Shown here: in pieces, positions 12,201 to 26,700 of the stretch
Layout of the letters: each line of letters begins with the position of its first letter
Numbering within the stretch: the first letter of the stretch is position 1
Assembly: GCA_947561395.2 (NCBI GenBank)
Contig: OX387193.1
Location: forward strand, 28,514,276-28,578,275
Direction: 5' to 3'
Source of the DNA: Buxus sempervirens
Lineage: Eukaryota; Streptophyta; Magnoliopsida; Buxales; Buxaceae
Length of the DNA stretch: 64,000 nucleotides
The notes under the pieces: model-generated
Database searches by the model: none
The model's input: only the letters and a program-made list of their open reading frames with translations
What the model was told of the DNA's origin: nothing
Program-made: the position numbers and the translations under genes

Positions 12201-15200
12201 TTCCAACACTTCAGTCCATGAAAAATGTTGCAATTGGAAGTTACAATTATTTTAAAAAGTCAAATGGCAAAATAAAACAAAAATCTAGTGTCACTAACCT
12301 GTTCCTTTGACTTCGTTCTCTTCTTTATTTGAGTATGCCTGAAAAGTGTGGAAAGCTTATATTCATTACTAATATGGATGAAAACAAAACAACAGATGTG
12401 CAATACATTCTCTCTTGATGTCATGCAAAGACATAGGAAACTACTTGATCTTTCCCCGAATGTGTCCTGTGCATGAAGAGTGGGGAATCTGTTGATCAAA
12501 TTTTCATAAGTTAATTTTGTGGGATTTATCCAGTCTTCTCTTCTAAATCTGATTGGTTTGAACTGGCAAGGTTTGCAATAATGCTGCCAAGGGTCATGCC
12601 ACCCCTTGTGCTTTGGGATATCACTGGCATGCCATCGATATATCACCAGCAGAAACGGAAATTCGTGAACAAGATTTTTCCTCAAAATCTGAATGCTGCT
12701 GACATATTTCTGGCACGGCACTTATATTTCTAATGAATACATCATTTTCCCCTCCATGCTGCAGAATATCACTCCATGTAGGCAATATATTGTGGCATGG
12801 AGGGGAAAATTGGAGAAATGAATACTTGCCCCATTTTATTGTGCTGCTGACGATCTAATGGGAATATATCACCAGCATGCCAGCGATATTGTAAACCATT
12901 GGGTATTCCGTAGAAGCCTACCTGAATTAGCAAAACAGTGGTGCTTCCCTATATTAAGGAAGAAATGGAAACTATGTTCCATGAAGCTTGTTTTTTTTCT
13001 TTTGCAATGGTATGTTCTGTATGGCTGGCCAGAAATATGTGTGTTTTCCAAGGAGAGAAGCTGATAAAGCTAAGGACTTTGTAGAATGTTCTCTCTTTGA
13101 TTGTTTCTCGGGTTTGTATCAAGGAAGAGTTCGATTCTTACTGCCCCAAAGAAGTGCTGCCGAATTGGTCCACTTTTGCCCTTACGAGTTAATATGTAGC
13201 AGTAAAGTGTGCAATATTTTGTGGATTTTACGGCTGTGTTTCATCTTGCTTTGCTGTAATTACCTAGACCTGATAATTGGGTTTCCGTACTGGTATCATA
13301 GAGTTCGGTTTCTTTGTTCTTTACCCATCTCTCATGGGTATTGTCTGTGCACATCCTTCTATCCCTTAATACGGCAAGAAATCAACTACCACGTTTGCCT
13401 GAATTGGCCCCTGATGTGACCGTGAGATGCTGCCATGTGGAGCATCTCATGGCCAGTGTTTTTTTGTGTCGGCCCCACCTAGAACATTCACAACAGTCAA
13501 AAAACATAGACCGTGAGATGCTCCACATCACAGCATCTCAAGGTCACATCACAGACCAATTCAGGCAAACATGGCAGACGATTGCATTCCCCTTAATACA
13601 ATCTCTCATTAACTATCACCACCCAAAAGAAAAAAAAATGGTGTGTTATGCAAACCTCTTGCTCAGCCTCGGCAGTTTGAAAATCATCGTCTTCATCAGA
13701 GTATTCATCAATCATCATCATGCTTCTGCTAGCAGCATTTATTTGATCCCCCAAAGGGCCATGCTGAACGGAGGTATCCTGGGTTTTCTGATTCTTCCTT
13801 GAAGAAACGGAAGTAGAGTTCATATTGACCATAACTGGGATCCTTGGAACTGAATGTATTTCATCCGTTTGAGAAAACCATTCACGTAATCCTGTCAAAA
13901 CAAAGAAGCAGCATTGTGACCACTATAATTGAAAAAGAAAGTGAAATGTTAATGCTACAAGAATTCTTTGGGAAGAAAAATGAAAAATCAATAAAATGCC
14001 AATAAGATCTGTGCTCCCTTATCTTTATCTATCGCTACTTTTTTTTTTATAGCAGTAGCGCAATGAAGCATCCTCTTATTTTGGAATGTGATTCCAAAAT
14101 TCTGATTTGTATTATCCTCACAAGGTCAACTACCCTTGGAGCATCACATGTTGGGTCCTGGCGATTCAAAAGCATCTCAACAAAATAGCCTTACTCCTCA
14201 AGGATAAGGAAATCAAGTGGTAAGCGAATTTTTACTATTTCCGCTTCTTTCATGCACTTGTTGCTAGTCTTTCTGTTACACTACTTGTCAGTTCTTGGGA
14301 TTATGATCAGGATGAAACCACCACGCCCGCCCCCCCCCCCCCCCCCCCCCCCAAAAAACACATCAACAAACCCCCCCAACACCCAGAGGAAGGTGGGCAG
14401 AACCTGACCTACGGAATTTTGTAAACTAATTCATAACGAGATTTGTTCATTTATTCTTGGCAATAGAGAATTTCTAGTCATCAGAGGTAATGACTGATTT
14501 GAGATGGTGACACTAATCTAGTGTTCCCCGTGATAAACCTTTCATGTGAATCTGGATGAATCAATCAAAGGCTCCATGAAAGATTCAAGCTGAATAACAG
14601 AGATCATTTGGAATACCAGGGCAGCAAAGGAAATGTCCTTACTGCATATTGATGTGGGATATGGATGCCAATAGTATTACGAGAAGAGCAAGGGAAAATC
14701 TGGAGGCATAAATACCAAAAAGTAATACGAAGGTTTTCATCTATTATAACCATAGTTCTAAATATCGTACCGTATCGGTCGATACATATCCTATATCAGG
14801 TGATATGGCACGATACACAACAATGTATCCTTAAGTCAATTGTATCGGTCGATACGGTTGTCAATACCCTCGATACATAGTCGATACGCTCAATACATAG
14901 TCGATACGCTTTAAATATGATTTGATATTCTTTTACATGAATCTACTGATTTCAAGTGAAATCTATGGATCTAACTATTTTTTGGAAAAAAATTTATGTT
15001 ATACTAAAATTAAATGAAAATTAGTATTTAAAATAACCATTTAAAACTTGTTAATTTGAGTTGAATTTTTTCTATAAGATGGGGATAGGGTTGATCTATC
15101 AGTTCAATGATTCTAGTAAACTTTCATTTAAAACTTTATTTCTAATAATTATTTTGTCCAAAAACTAATTATAAATATCAGAAAATTATTTTAATTTTAT

Positions 15201-17741
15201 CAAAACTTGACTTTTGGAGTTCAAAATTTTTTTATGGGATGAGATAATTGTTGATAAAATTATATATATCAACCTCCATGATTTAGTTATTGTAATTGTT
15301 TTTAGTTTATCTAGAATATTATTGCTTTTATTAATCTGTTAGTATTTTTTTTAAAGTTTTTATTCATATGTGCCTATGCCAATTTGTTTCCATTCCATAC
15401 CAATATGTATTCTGTGTATGCCTATGATGTAAGAACATGTTTATTTGTCATATTTTTAGCTTATCTTTCTATCCAAATCGGTTTTGTTCTATGTATCCAC
15501 CATTTTTTGTGTGTATCCACCATTTTTTGTGTGTATTCACCATTTTATAGTGTATCCATATGTAACTGATACGTATCGAGATACGTATCCATTTTTGGAT
15601 TGGTCAATACAGCACATCGGCACGATATTTTGAACCATGATTATACAACCAAAATTTATCCTCAGAGTTCAATTTCCAATTGGCACTAAAATTTCCCTCA
15701 TCAAAATTTCACTCCTCTAATGTTTCCCTCATTCTTGATATGGTTTAGCTCAATTTTTTACAAGAAAATTTTAGTGCAGCTATTTACCCAGACAATTCAT
15801 ATTCTAAATTTCCCTCGAAAATAAAAAACAAAACTTTTTTATAGTATTTATTGATTCAAAATGCTATTACTTTGCTGTGGCAAGGAACCTGATAACCTGA
15901 TAGCACAAATATGATAAAGCATTGGAAAATTTCAAAGAATATATTTTTTGTTTGCTATCAAGAAATGCATTGAGGCATGGATTGAATTTTTCAATGTTCA
16001 ATAATGTCATAAATAAAATATTTATTTATACCAGGGGAGTAACCCATATCCTCTTGTGGATAGTTGGGAATTCAGAGTTCTTGTAACTATAATACTGGGT
16101 CAAGTATTAGTAACTTACCAGCAACACTATTCAACATCTGAAGTAGACAATGTTGTTGAAATGATGAAAAATAACCGACACCCCCACCCCTTCAAATCAA
16201 TTTGCATAAGATACTGAACCTGAGATCTAGGCCTCCCATTTCGCGATTTCAGTGGAGAAATGTTAAATCCTCCACCTGGAAACATCATAAATTTTAAGGT
16301 TATCACTATATGTTTAACTAAAATAAAAGATTTGATGACTATTAATTACATAAATACTCAGGATAAACAAACAAAAAAAGTGTTAAAAATATACTTTCGA
16401 CATGAGCTCGCACAAATCCTGGCTGTGGACCACAGTTCTCATGCTCTCTAGAACGGAATAACACAACTGCACAATGATGGGAACATGTATAAATCAAATG
16501 CTAAATGATGAAGCATAAACAAAAAGTGATAAAGCAAAATACCCACCATAACTCCCATCATCATTTCGACGCCAATAACGCACATAGCAAAGGTCACGTG
16601 CCCAAACAAACCTGTATAATATGATGATGAATTCACATCATATATTTTAGGAAATGAATTAATTTTCCCTTCTGGATAATGCTAGGAAGGCTTTAGGTAC
16701 TATTACAAGAAAATTTTCATTTTTATGCCAAATATGAAGCTTGGTCTTCTTTCACTGACTCAAGCTGCCAAAAGTATGAAAATAATATTACTTCCCAAAT
16801 TATTATATAAATAATTGTTCACAAAAGAAGTGTCCGACAGGGGAAGAAGCATTTTCATATGAAACCATTTGTAGGAGAGGGACTTAAGTGACTAAAATGA
16901 ATGTTATAACTTATAAGCAATAAAAATACTTGATGTCACACATGAGGGTGTCTCAATTAGTATTCAATGATGCCATGAAACACCACAGAACCACTGCTAA
17001 GAAAAATCATACTATGAAGCAGTCTGTTTCAGTTATAATAGGAGACTAGGATTTTAGAAAGGATGAGATCAAGGTTTGAAGGTGGAAAGCATATCAAAGC
17101 TTATGCTTTGAATAATTCTCTAGAAGTAACAAAATTGCTTAAATCAAATTTTATCTACTGTTCGCCATCATCATTAGAAATCAAGAAATACAATGATAAA
17201 AATAAAAGCTCAGCTAAGCCTCTAGGTAATATGAGGTTTGCAAGATAATTCTAAATGCCTTCAGCAATAAAAATTCACATAAGAGAACCATATTACTACT
17301 TTTTGCAAAATTCTTCATAATGCCATGTGTAGTAGACTAGTAGTAAATTCAAAGGAGAGAAATAATAAGACACAAATTGGTTCTGTTTTCAAATTTTTTT
17401 CTTCTGCCAACAGAACTGTGCTCTTCAAAGCAAAATCAGCATTTGATTTTCCCATTTGTGATGTAGCATTGGACTTTGGCACTTTGCTGCTCCTCACTTA
17501 AACCAAAAAATTACCATTGTTTTTTCGGTGGCTTCTATTGAATTCTTCAAAGATCTCACTACATCATGGTTGCTGAGAAAGGCAGACAAGAGTACCACCC
17601 AATAATTGGATCTTCATCTCCAGCAATCTTTTCTACCATTTCAGCCATTTTCTTCCTCTCCACCATTTCAGCCATTTGTTGGCATCCTGCAGCAAACCAT
17701 TTTCCTCTCCCTTTCCAAACAATCCACCCCATGGTTGCCGA

Positions 17742-17773
<32 letters not shown>

Positions 17774-20700
17774 GATTGGTAATATAGATGTATTATTATA
17801 TAAAATTGGTAGAGAACATTTTACAGGTACACAGTATGTGTACCTATATTACACATCACTATTTCAGACCCTCACATTCCCCTCATTTGAATTAAACATA
17901 AACGAGTGGAGTTCCCTTATCTGTTCTGAGAACAATCTTAGCCAACCTGAATAATACAACAGATATCCCTTCCCTAATCAGGGAACCTTTCACACTGGAG
18001 CAGGTCTTGAAGTTGTATGTTATTCATCATGTTATGGGCTGTTAACCAATTAAACAACAACCTCACAACTTTCTTCATTACGTATTATGAACTCCTCTCA
18101 TGACCTCTAAATATTCTGTTGTTCCGTGGTCGCCGAATATTCCAGCTCTTAAATCTCAATCTAGCCAAATGAATAAGGCAATAAATGAGCCAAGCTTTTC
18201 CCAGCTTGGCTCAGGCACACAAAGCTTAGGAAAGGCTCAAGCTTGCTTCAGACTTGTTAGAAACTTTTGGTTGAAGGCTCATTAAGTTTCTGGAGCTTAG
18301 GATTGAACTGAATAAAACTTTGCACGTGAAAGCTTTGGATTGCAAAGCGAGCCCACTTAGATTATTTACATGAGCAACAAAACAAAAGCCCTTGATTAAA
18401 TCATGCATCTCAAAGGCTCATTAAATTTTGTTTTGTTTTTTGAAGGCATTCAAAAAATATAAACTCAAATTAATAAATAAATAAATAAAAATGTCCCATT
18501 CAATCTGATACTATAACTTCTAGCCAGTTCACATCCAATTTTCAATGTTTCATCTGGTTTGATTTGAGTCATACTGATCTTATAATCAAACTGGATATTG
18601 TTTTGAACCACGGTTAACCTGTTCAACTGGTTAATTCAATCAAATTTCCAAAGCAAGAATGAGACCTACGTTTGACATTCAAACTCTAGAAGCCCTAAAA
18701 TTGACCTATAAATTCATTGCCCATTCCAAATGGGTTCTAAACATTGAAATTTAACAAAATTATTGGGAGCTTTATGGAGCTCCTTTCCCAAATTATTAAA
18801 ATCTTGCTTTTTGAAAAAAAAAATTCCAAAATATTGCTTTATGGAGCTCCTTTCCCAAAATATTTCTTTATGGACCTATAAATATTGCTTTTTGGAAAAA
18901 CAATTTCACAGTTTTCACTTAATTTTTAACTTATATTTCAATTCCCCCACTTGAAGCCTATCTGGAAAAAAAATTTCAAAAAATTCTCTATATTACATCC
19001 AAATGCAAGAAAGAATAAAAATGAAAATTTTATGTCCAGAAAATATTTTCGGACAGAAAATATTAAAATCCTGATTCAAATGCCTCAGATTAAAATCCTG
19101 ATTCAAATGCAAATCTATAGGTCAACATAATGTTCATAGTTGATATACATGTGTTGGGAGATAGCTTACTAATATAAAACACATTAAATGGTACAAATTT
19201 TATAACAGATTTATATACCATGTTATGATTCTATGAGTGTTAGTCAATAATGTAGGAAGTCTTCATGATTCTATGAGTTGGTTGTTGATATGATGAAGTA
19301 ATGTGTTAGATATAATTCATAAATACATGTGTTAATGACAAATATGTATCAAGCGACAGCAGAATTCACACTGCATATTTCATGTAGTAAAGTTTAGTAC
19401 CATTATTAGGATGGCATGACGGCATTGCCTATATGACACATCGAATGATTTGTGCAAATTCAAAATTGGTCTAACGATAACACTCCTCTTGTTTATGTGT
19501 ATGACAGCTTGAATTGAGTAGCACGTCTACGTCTTGAGACGGTACAGGAAACTCCCATGAATAAAGTGAATGAATCAACTTTGGTTTGAGTCATGATAAT
19601 TTATAATTTGGAATGTCAGACCATACTAATGGCGATGTTATGGGTTGAGTTTAATCTACAGATTTAGCATTTCAGTCATTATTAACTCTTAATTTCCAGA
19701 TAGTTTGGTCAATTTAACTTCACTGTTCTTACTTTGAGATAGTTTGGTCACTAGATTAGATGTGACTCAGTCCCTTTGTGAGTACATTTGCAGGTCGACT
19801 CCCGTATGAATTTAAATGGCACATAGAAGATCAGAACTTGGTTTCTCGTTGATGAAATGCCAATCTATCCCAACATCTTTCATAAACATGTCAAACATGA
19901 TTGTGGGCAATATTAATGGCCAACTTAATAACATAATACAATCTCATGGGATCATTAAGAGGAAACCCAAGTTCCTTTTGTAATGAGTGATTGAATGTCA
20001 GTGATTCTTAGGGCTTCTATTCAGATATGTCTACGTCCACTTCAGCTCATTCTTCTTATCACATATGATAATAGAAATTTAGAAAATATCTGTCTTGATC
20101 TTATAGTTATCTTGCAGTTGAACCATAGAATTTCCCCTCATTTGATACTATTCCTATGCGCATTTCTCAACTGAAAAATAATATAAGTTTGATGGATATC
20201 ACACGCTCACATTCAACCATTCTTTTTGTAAAGCGTAGAGCAAATATATGGTTAATGGGACCATTTCTAAACCAAATTCTTCCAAACCCATATGTGCCAG
20301 GTGCAATGCAGAAAATTCAGTAGCTATGTCATGGTTCTCCATTCAATGAAACAAAGATTAGTTGTTGCTTTCTATTCTCAAAAACAATCAAGGGGACATG
20401 TGAGGCTATAGATTAAACCTACTCAAAATTTCAGAGTACATCTGGTAAGAAGGAGAAACTCAAGTGTAAATGATCTGCTTGCACTAAAAGTTGAAGTGAA
20501 ACTTTCCTGTGGCACTCCTAAAAGATTGTGATTTGTCATAATTGGAATGCAAGTTCTAGCTGCAGAAACATTGTCAACAAAAGGGGACAAACAACAGCTC
20601 TTACATGTCCTAACAATCAGCCAATACTACTAACAGAAAATGTATTCAAGGACAAGGCAATTCCTCAGGACAAGGGGCCATAAAATGGTATAGGAGTTCT

Positions 20701-23700
20701 AAAACTGGACATGTATCAAATGTGATCAGTCTTTTAAGCTGATCCTTGCATATTAATATGGTTCATTATATACTTCAAGATTTTCCACCATTGCAAAGAT
20801 TTCCCTGGATTTTTTGGTGTGTTAAATCATATCGTTAGATTTCACAAACATTTCCAGTGTCTTATGGACTGAAACTCACTTTTAATATGATTAGTTAGGG
20901 AAAGGTGAGGCTTCTTCTGGATGTTCCAAGGTCATAATCAGGTCATGGCACCTCCAATATTTACATTGAATCTGATTTTCAACCATTAATGGAGCTCATG
21001 AACAGTAGCATGTCCTTCAGGGGAATAACTTATTGTGAAGGAAGCTTCCACAGCTGACTACAAAGAAGTATAAAGATTTAACAAATGGTCAAACTAAAGA
21101 GATGCAGAAAAGGTTAAACAAATGGTCAGATTTATTGAAAGACCTTTTGAATAGGATGAGATTTCAAGTGCTGTTAAGAGTTTGCCTGGTGACAAAGCTC
21201 CTGGTCCTGATGGTTTTACTATGGCCTTCTTCCATAATAATTGGGATACAGTTAAAGATGAGGTTTGTAAGACTTTACAGGATTTTCACACCCATAGTGT
21301 AATCAATAAGGTAACCAATGCTACATTCCTTGTCTTGATCCTGAAGAAGGCAGGATCTGAATTAATTAAGGACTTCTGGCCAATCAGTCTAGTCTCTAGT
21401 CTTTACAAAATCATTTCAAAGGTCTTAGCTATTCAGTTCCAATCCATACACCTTCTCTCATTGACCCTTGCCAAGCGGCTTTTGTTCAAGGTCGTCAGAT
21501 TCTTGATTGTGTTCTAATTGCAAATGAGTTTGTTATAGACAAATCTCAATCCGGGTATCCAGGTCTATTGTTAAAACTTGATCTTGGAAAGGGCTACGAT
21601 GGGGTTGAATTTGGTTTTCTCGATTCCGTCCTTGAGTGGAAAGGCTTTGGGCCTAGATGGCGTAAATGGATCTCAGGATGTCTCCATAATGTTACCTTCT
21701 CTTTTGTATTCACTGGTTCAGTCATAGCCTATTTTCCATCATCTCGTGGGCTCAGTCAGGGGGACTCTCTCTCCCCTTTCCTCTTCACCCTTGTTGCCGA
21801 TGTATTTAGTTGGTTCTTGAAGAGAGGGTTTAATCTTGGTTTGTTCCGGGGTCCATCAGTGGGTAGGGATCATCTTCCTTTATCCCATATTTTATTTGCT
21901 GACGATATCCTTCTGTTCTGCGAGGCTGTTAGTCATCAACTTTTTCTGGGTTATTAAGAGTTTTGAAGTGATGTCTGGTTTTAAAGTAAATTTAGAGAAG
22001 AGCTGCATGATTGGTCTTAATGTGGCTGATGAGGTATTAAACTCTCTTGCTAGTTTCTTAGGATGTGCAGTGGGGAATCTCCCAACAAATTATCTAGGTC
22101 TTCCTCTTGGAAGTAATCCTAGATTTGAGGAGTTTTGGGATCCGGTGTTGGAAAGATTCATCTCAGGCTCGCTTCTTGGAAAAGGAAATACCTTTCTTTT
22201 GGGGGCCGTATAACTCTTATCAAGTCCTCCTTGGCAAGTCTTCAGATTTTCTATAGGTCCCTATTTCGTATGCCTAGGATGGAGGTGCAGTCTATCAAGA
22301 AATTGCAACGTAATTTTTTGTGGAAAGGTAGATGTAAGCGAAAGGACCATCTTTTAAAATGGGAGGTGGTTTGTCGATCAAAGGAGCTAGGGGGATTGAT
22401 ATCGGCAATGTGTATGCACATAATTCTGCTTTACTTGCTAAATGGCTATGGCAATTCAGTGTTTATCAGCATAGCTTGTGGCGTAAGGTCATCATTAGTA
22501 GGTATGGAATCAATACTAATGGTTGTGATATTAATGTTGGAGCCAAATGTCCAATTTCTAGTCCCTGGAAATCACTTATGGCTACTTCTACGGTGTTCTA
22601 TTCCTTGGTTCGTTGGGGTCTAGGTTCAAGCTCAAAGATTAGTTTCTAGTCTGATCTTTGGTGGAATGCTCACCCTTTCTCTCACTTTATCCCTGGTTGT
22701 TCCGTATTGCCTCCATTCCTCATGCCCGGGTGAATGAGATTTTGTCTTCGTCCCCTTCGGGTTTAGTCTGGAATCTTACCTTTCGTAGAGATCTCCGCCC
22801 TACAGATATCAATGAACTTTCCTCTTTGCTTGGCCTTCTTCAAGACGTCTTCTTAGTTCCAGCAGTGCAGGATAGACGCATTTGGTCCCCTTCATCCTCT
22901 AGTGTTTTTTCCTGTAAATCATTCTTCTCTGTTTCCCGTAAGGATCATAACTCTCCTTTGCCTCCTTTCTCTACGTTTTTGGTCTGGCACCCTGCGGTTC
23001 CGCCAAGAATTAAAGCTTTCACTTGAACTGCCTTATGGTATAAGGTGAATACGGCAGATTTTCTTCAAAGACGACGAAAGGTCATGGCGTTATCTCCTCA
23101 CATCTGTCTTCTATGTCATTTAGATGGGGAATCCATTGATCATGTTTTCTTGCAGTGCCAGTTTACATTCCATATTTGGCAGCATTTCTTGGGTTTGATT
23201 GATTTTGCTTGTGTTTCCCTGAGTCTCTGGGTGCAGTTTTTTGAGAAGTGGAGATTTTTTGGTCTTTGAGCGAGGGGCTGTCTTTTATACCGACTGGTTT
23301 CCTTTGCTATTATTTGGAATGTGTGGAAGGAGAGAAACCAATGTATTTTTTAAGGTAGATTTTCACATCAGGTGGAAGTGATTGAGGCTATCATGTATAG
23401 TGTCTCTAGTTGGGCTTCGATTCAAGTTATGTTTCGGGGGATTGTTGTAGCTGATATTTTGAGGGATTGGTTTTCTATATGTTTCTCCTATACTATGACT
23501 CATCAGAGGTAGATCCCTTGGATCCCTCCGCATAGAGGGGTTCTCAAACTGAACTTTGATGGATGTTCTTTTGGGAACCCAAGGAGATCTGGGATTGGAG
23601 GTGTTTTGCATGATTCAGAGGGATAGATCATTCATGCTTTTAGTGGCCCAATTGGGATTGGGGATTCTACCAGAGTAGAGCTTCTTTCCATCTTGTCTAG

Positions 23701-26700
23701 TTTGCAGATAGCCCGTCTTTCCATCTTGTCTGGTTTGCAAATAGCCCGTCGTGATGGTTATTGTGATTTTGTAGTGGAGGGTGACTCCGCCACTATTGTG
23801 TCTCGGCTTAAGTCTGTCCAACTCCCTCCTCGGTGGTTGTCACATTAGGTGGGTTTGGCTCGTTTCTTGGTTTATGAGTTGAACGTCTCATTCAACCATA
23901 TACCTAGATCGGCCAACTCACTTGCAGACCACTTAGCTAAGGCGGGAGCTGGAATTTCAGCATTATGGAAGGGGTCTGATGTATCTTCTTTCCTCAGGCA
24001 GTTTTAGGGTTACTCTTCTTCTTGCGTGATTTCTCTAGTGCTATCCTATCTTTGGGATCTGCTACTATGTATCTTTTGCTTCTCTCTTTGCCTTAATATA
24101 TATATCTTCATTATCTTTTCAAAAAAAAAAATGGTAAGATTTATTGGAAATACAGCATGTAATACCAGGTACAACTGTGTCTAAGATTCGGATGTGAATT
24201 CCTTCTAAAACTCACAATGGAAATGGTTGAACTTTTTAATTGTTTGTGTGAGTGTCAAGCATGGAAATTTCGTATTTTACCGACATTTCGCTAGGGGAGT
24301 TCCAATTTCAAGAAATTTCACCGATACATCACCAAAATCAGGGAATATTTCACCACATTTTCCCAGTGAGGGGAAATGGGGGAATATGTGTTTTGTTGTT
24401 TGTTTTAACTTTTCTTGTATTTTTTTGGTTTAATACATTCATAATAAATGCATACATGGAGAAATCTGGGGAAATTTCACCAAATTTCGTGAAATTTCAC
24501 CAAAATTAGGGAAACTGAGGAAATCTCATTTTCCCCATACATTTTGTGTCGCTGAGCTTGCAAAAACAAAATTTCGCCGAAATATTGCAAAATGGAAAAT
24601 TCTGGTGAGCATAGGCTTCATATCCTCCAGTAGTTTCCTAGGTGGCTGATTTGACATACGTGAGATTTCATTTATGGGTTTGCCACTTTTTATGCATCTT
24701 GAACCTTTTTTACTTTTCTAAGCAAATAAGGACCATTTGGTTCAACTGTCAAGGTATATTTTGCTTTATGTGATTAAGAAAACCATGGGGGTATACATAA
24801 CACCCTCCTCCTTGGAGGCTTTTGAGAGAAAAAAACAAAAAAAAACCCCCAAAAAAACAAAAAAAAAATGAAACAAAACAGAAAATAAAGACCAGGACAA
24901 AAAAAAAAAAGGAAAAGGAAGAAATAATAGTTCTAGCCCAACTAGGAAAAAAGAAATAATTACTTGTCAATTTTTCTAGCACTAACTTTAAGTTATATAT
25001 TGAGCTGTATAGGATATAAATGAAATCAATGCTTTTCTTTAATAAATTGTGGTGGTTTCAAGGTGAATAACAATTGCTTCTTTTAGTATTGGGAGCCTAC
25101 CCTCTCAATTTATAAATTGTTGTGGTTTCAACCTGAATAACAATTGCTTCTTTAAGTACTGGCAGCCTACCCCTCTCAATCTATGGTTTTGTCTTCTCTG
25201 CTAAAAATTTTTGTGGTTTCTTGTCAAACCAAATGCCATTCCTAAGATCCTTGATTTTGTTGTGATTATTCATGTATCTGACTCCTTATAAATTACCTGA
25301 GCTCAAGTCGTCCAGAAACAACCATAAAACAGAGAAAATTCGAGATAATGGAAATTCAGCATGAATCAGAGAATGATGGATATCATATTGCCATAGAAGC
25401 AGAGAATCATTCAAATTGTGGTTCAACAGATGACGGACAAGAATGCATGCACATATGTGAAAAGATATGAATATGAGCAAAAATATCTAGATCTAACTTC
25501 AATAATTTTATCAGAACATCATATGTTTTGAAAAATCAAACCTTGTCTACAGAAGAGGAAAAACATAAGGCAAGTAAATTAATCAAAGAAATAAGCAATA
25601 AGCATTTGTGTTGGAGAAAATATTACATGGGGAACCAGTCGAGCTGCAATCTATGATAAAGTATTGCAGTATGTCCATCTACCTCTTCAACTAAGCTCCC
25701 ATAATTAAAACTGCAATCCCACCTACAAAACAAAATGCACAAAATAGTAATCTCACTTTAATAAAACGATTTTATGCCAATATCCATATATTACAGAGAG
25801 AATTGAAAAAGGAAAAACCAGTGAAAATCATTAAATGGCTAAAATAGTTTCCAGGACCCTGAGCCATAGATCCAGCAGCAGATCAAGAAGGTGGTGCGAA
25901 AAAATACAAGTAGCGACACTGAAACATTAATACTTAATTCCAATTTCTCTAAAGTCACACTCATTCATAACTTCGTTTAGAACATGAATTCAAAACTTAT
26001 TCCATGTCTCATTGACTTTCCCTTCACCCTTCTAATTTGAAAGCATAATCATTCAAAATACAAAGTTAAACTGAATTATTTTCAAATGTCAAAATATCAA
26101 GTCATATACACTTTCCCTAGCTGATAACATAAATCATGTAATTTAAAATATTTAAAGTTATCAATGGACATGTTGTGATATGGAATGATATATCACGATA
26201 TTGGCAAAATATCATAATATCAAGCAATATATTCCCCTTGAGAACTTGTGCTAGCATTTCTCAGAGCTCAAATAGAAGGAAATTTTGATAATTTCCCGCT
26301 TTTGAACTATATCACTGCTATAAATGCCCAAAACCGCTCAAATATTTTTTGAAGAACTTCACATATAAATCTAAACATTTATTGATTGTGAATTTGTCGA
26401 CTCCTCATAGATTTAAAAGTTGTTTTAGCAACCAAGATTGTACATGTTTGTCGAATGCTGTAAAAAATAAAAGAGAGAGAGAGAAAGAGAGAGAAATCAA
26501 GTTCTGTTTGAACTCTTTGGTTGTTACTTTGGATTTATTTTGAATACAAACATATAAAGTGCAAGCCAATCCACGTAAATGATATATTGACATATATTTC
26601 ATTATAGATTTTTAGATTTGAGATACTAAAATCCTAAATCGTAAATGATATATTGACATATATTCCATTATAGATTTGAGATACTGAAATCCTAAATGGT

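Noticed and set aside
12260-12721. 153-codon open frame on the minus strand between two EDR2 exons
   Set aside because: It shows no similarity to the EDR2 family at the point where the protein is already continuous, and no other recognised motif. Judged to be an open stretch of intron.
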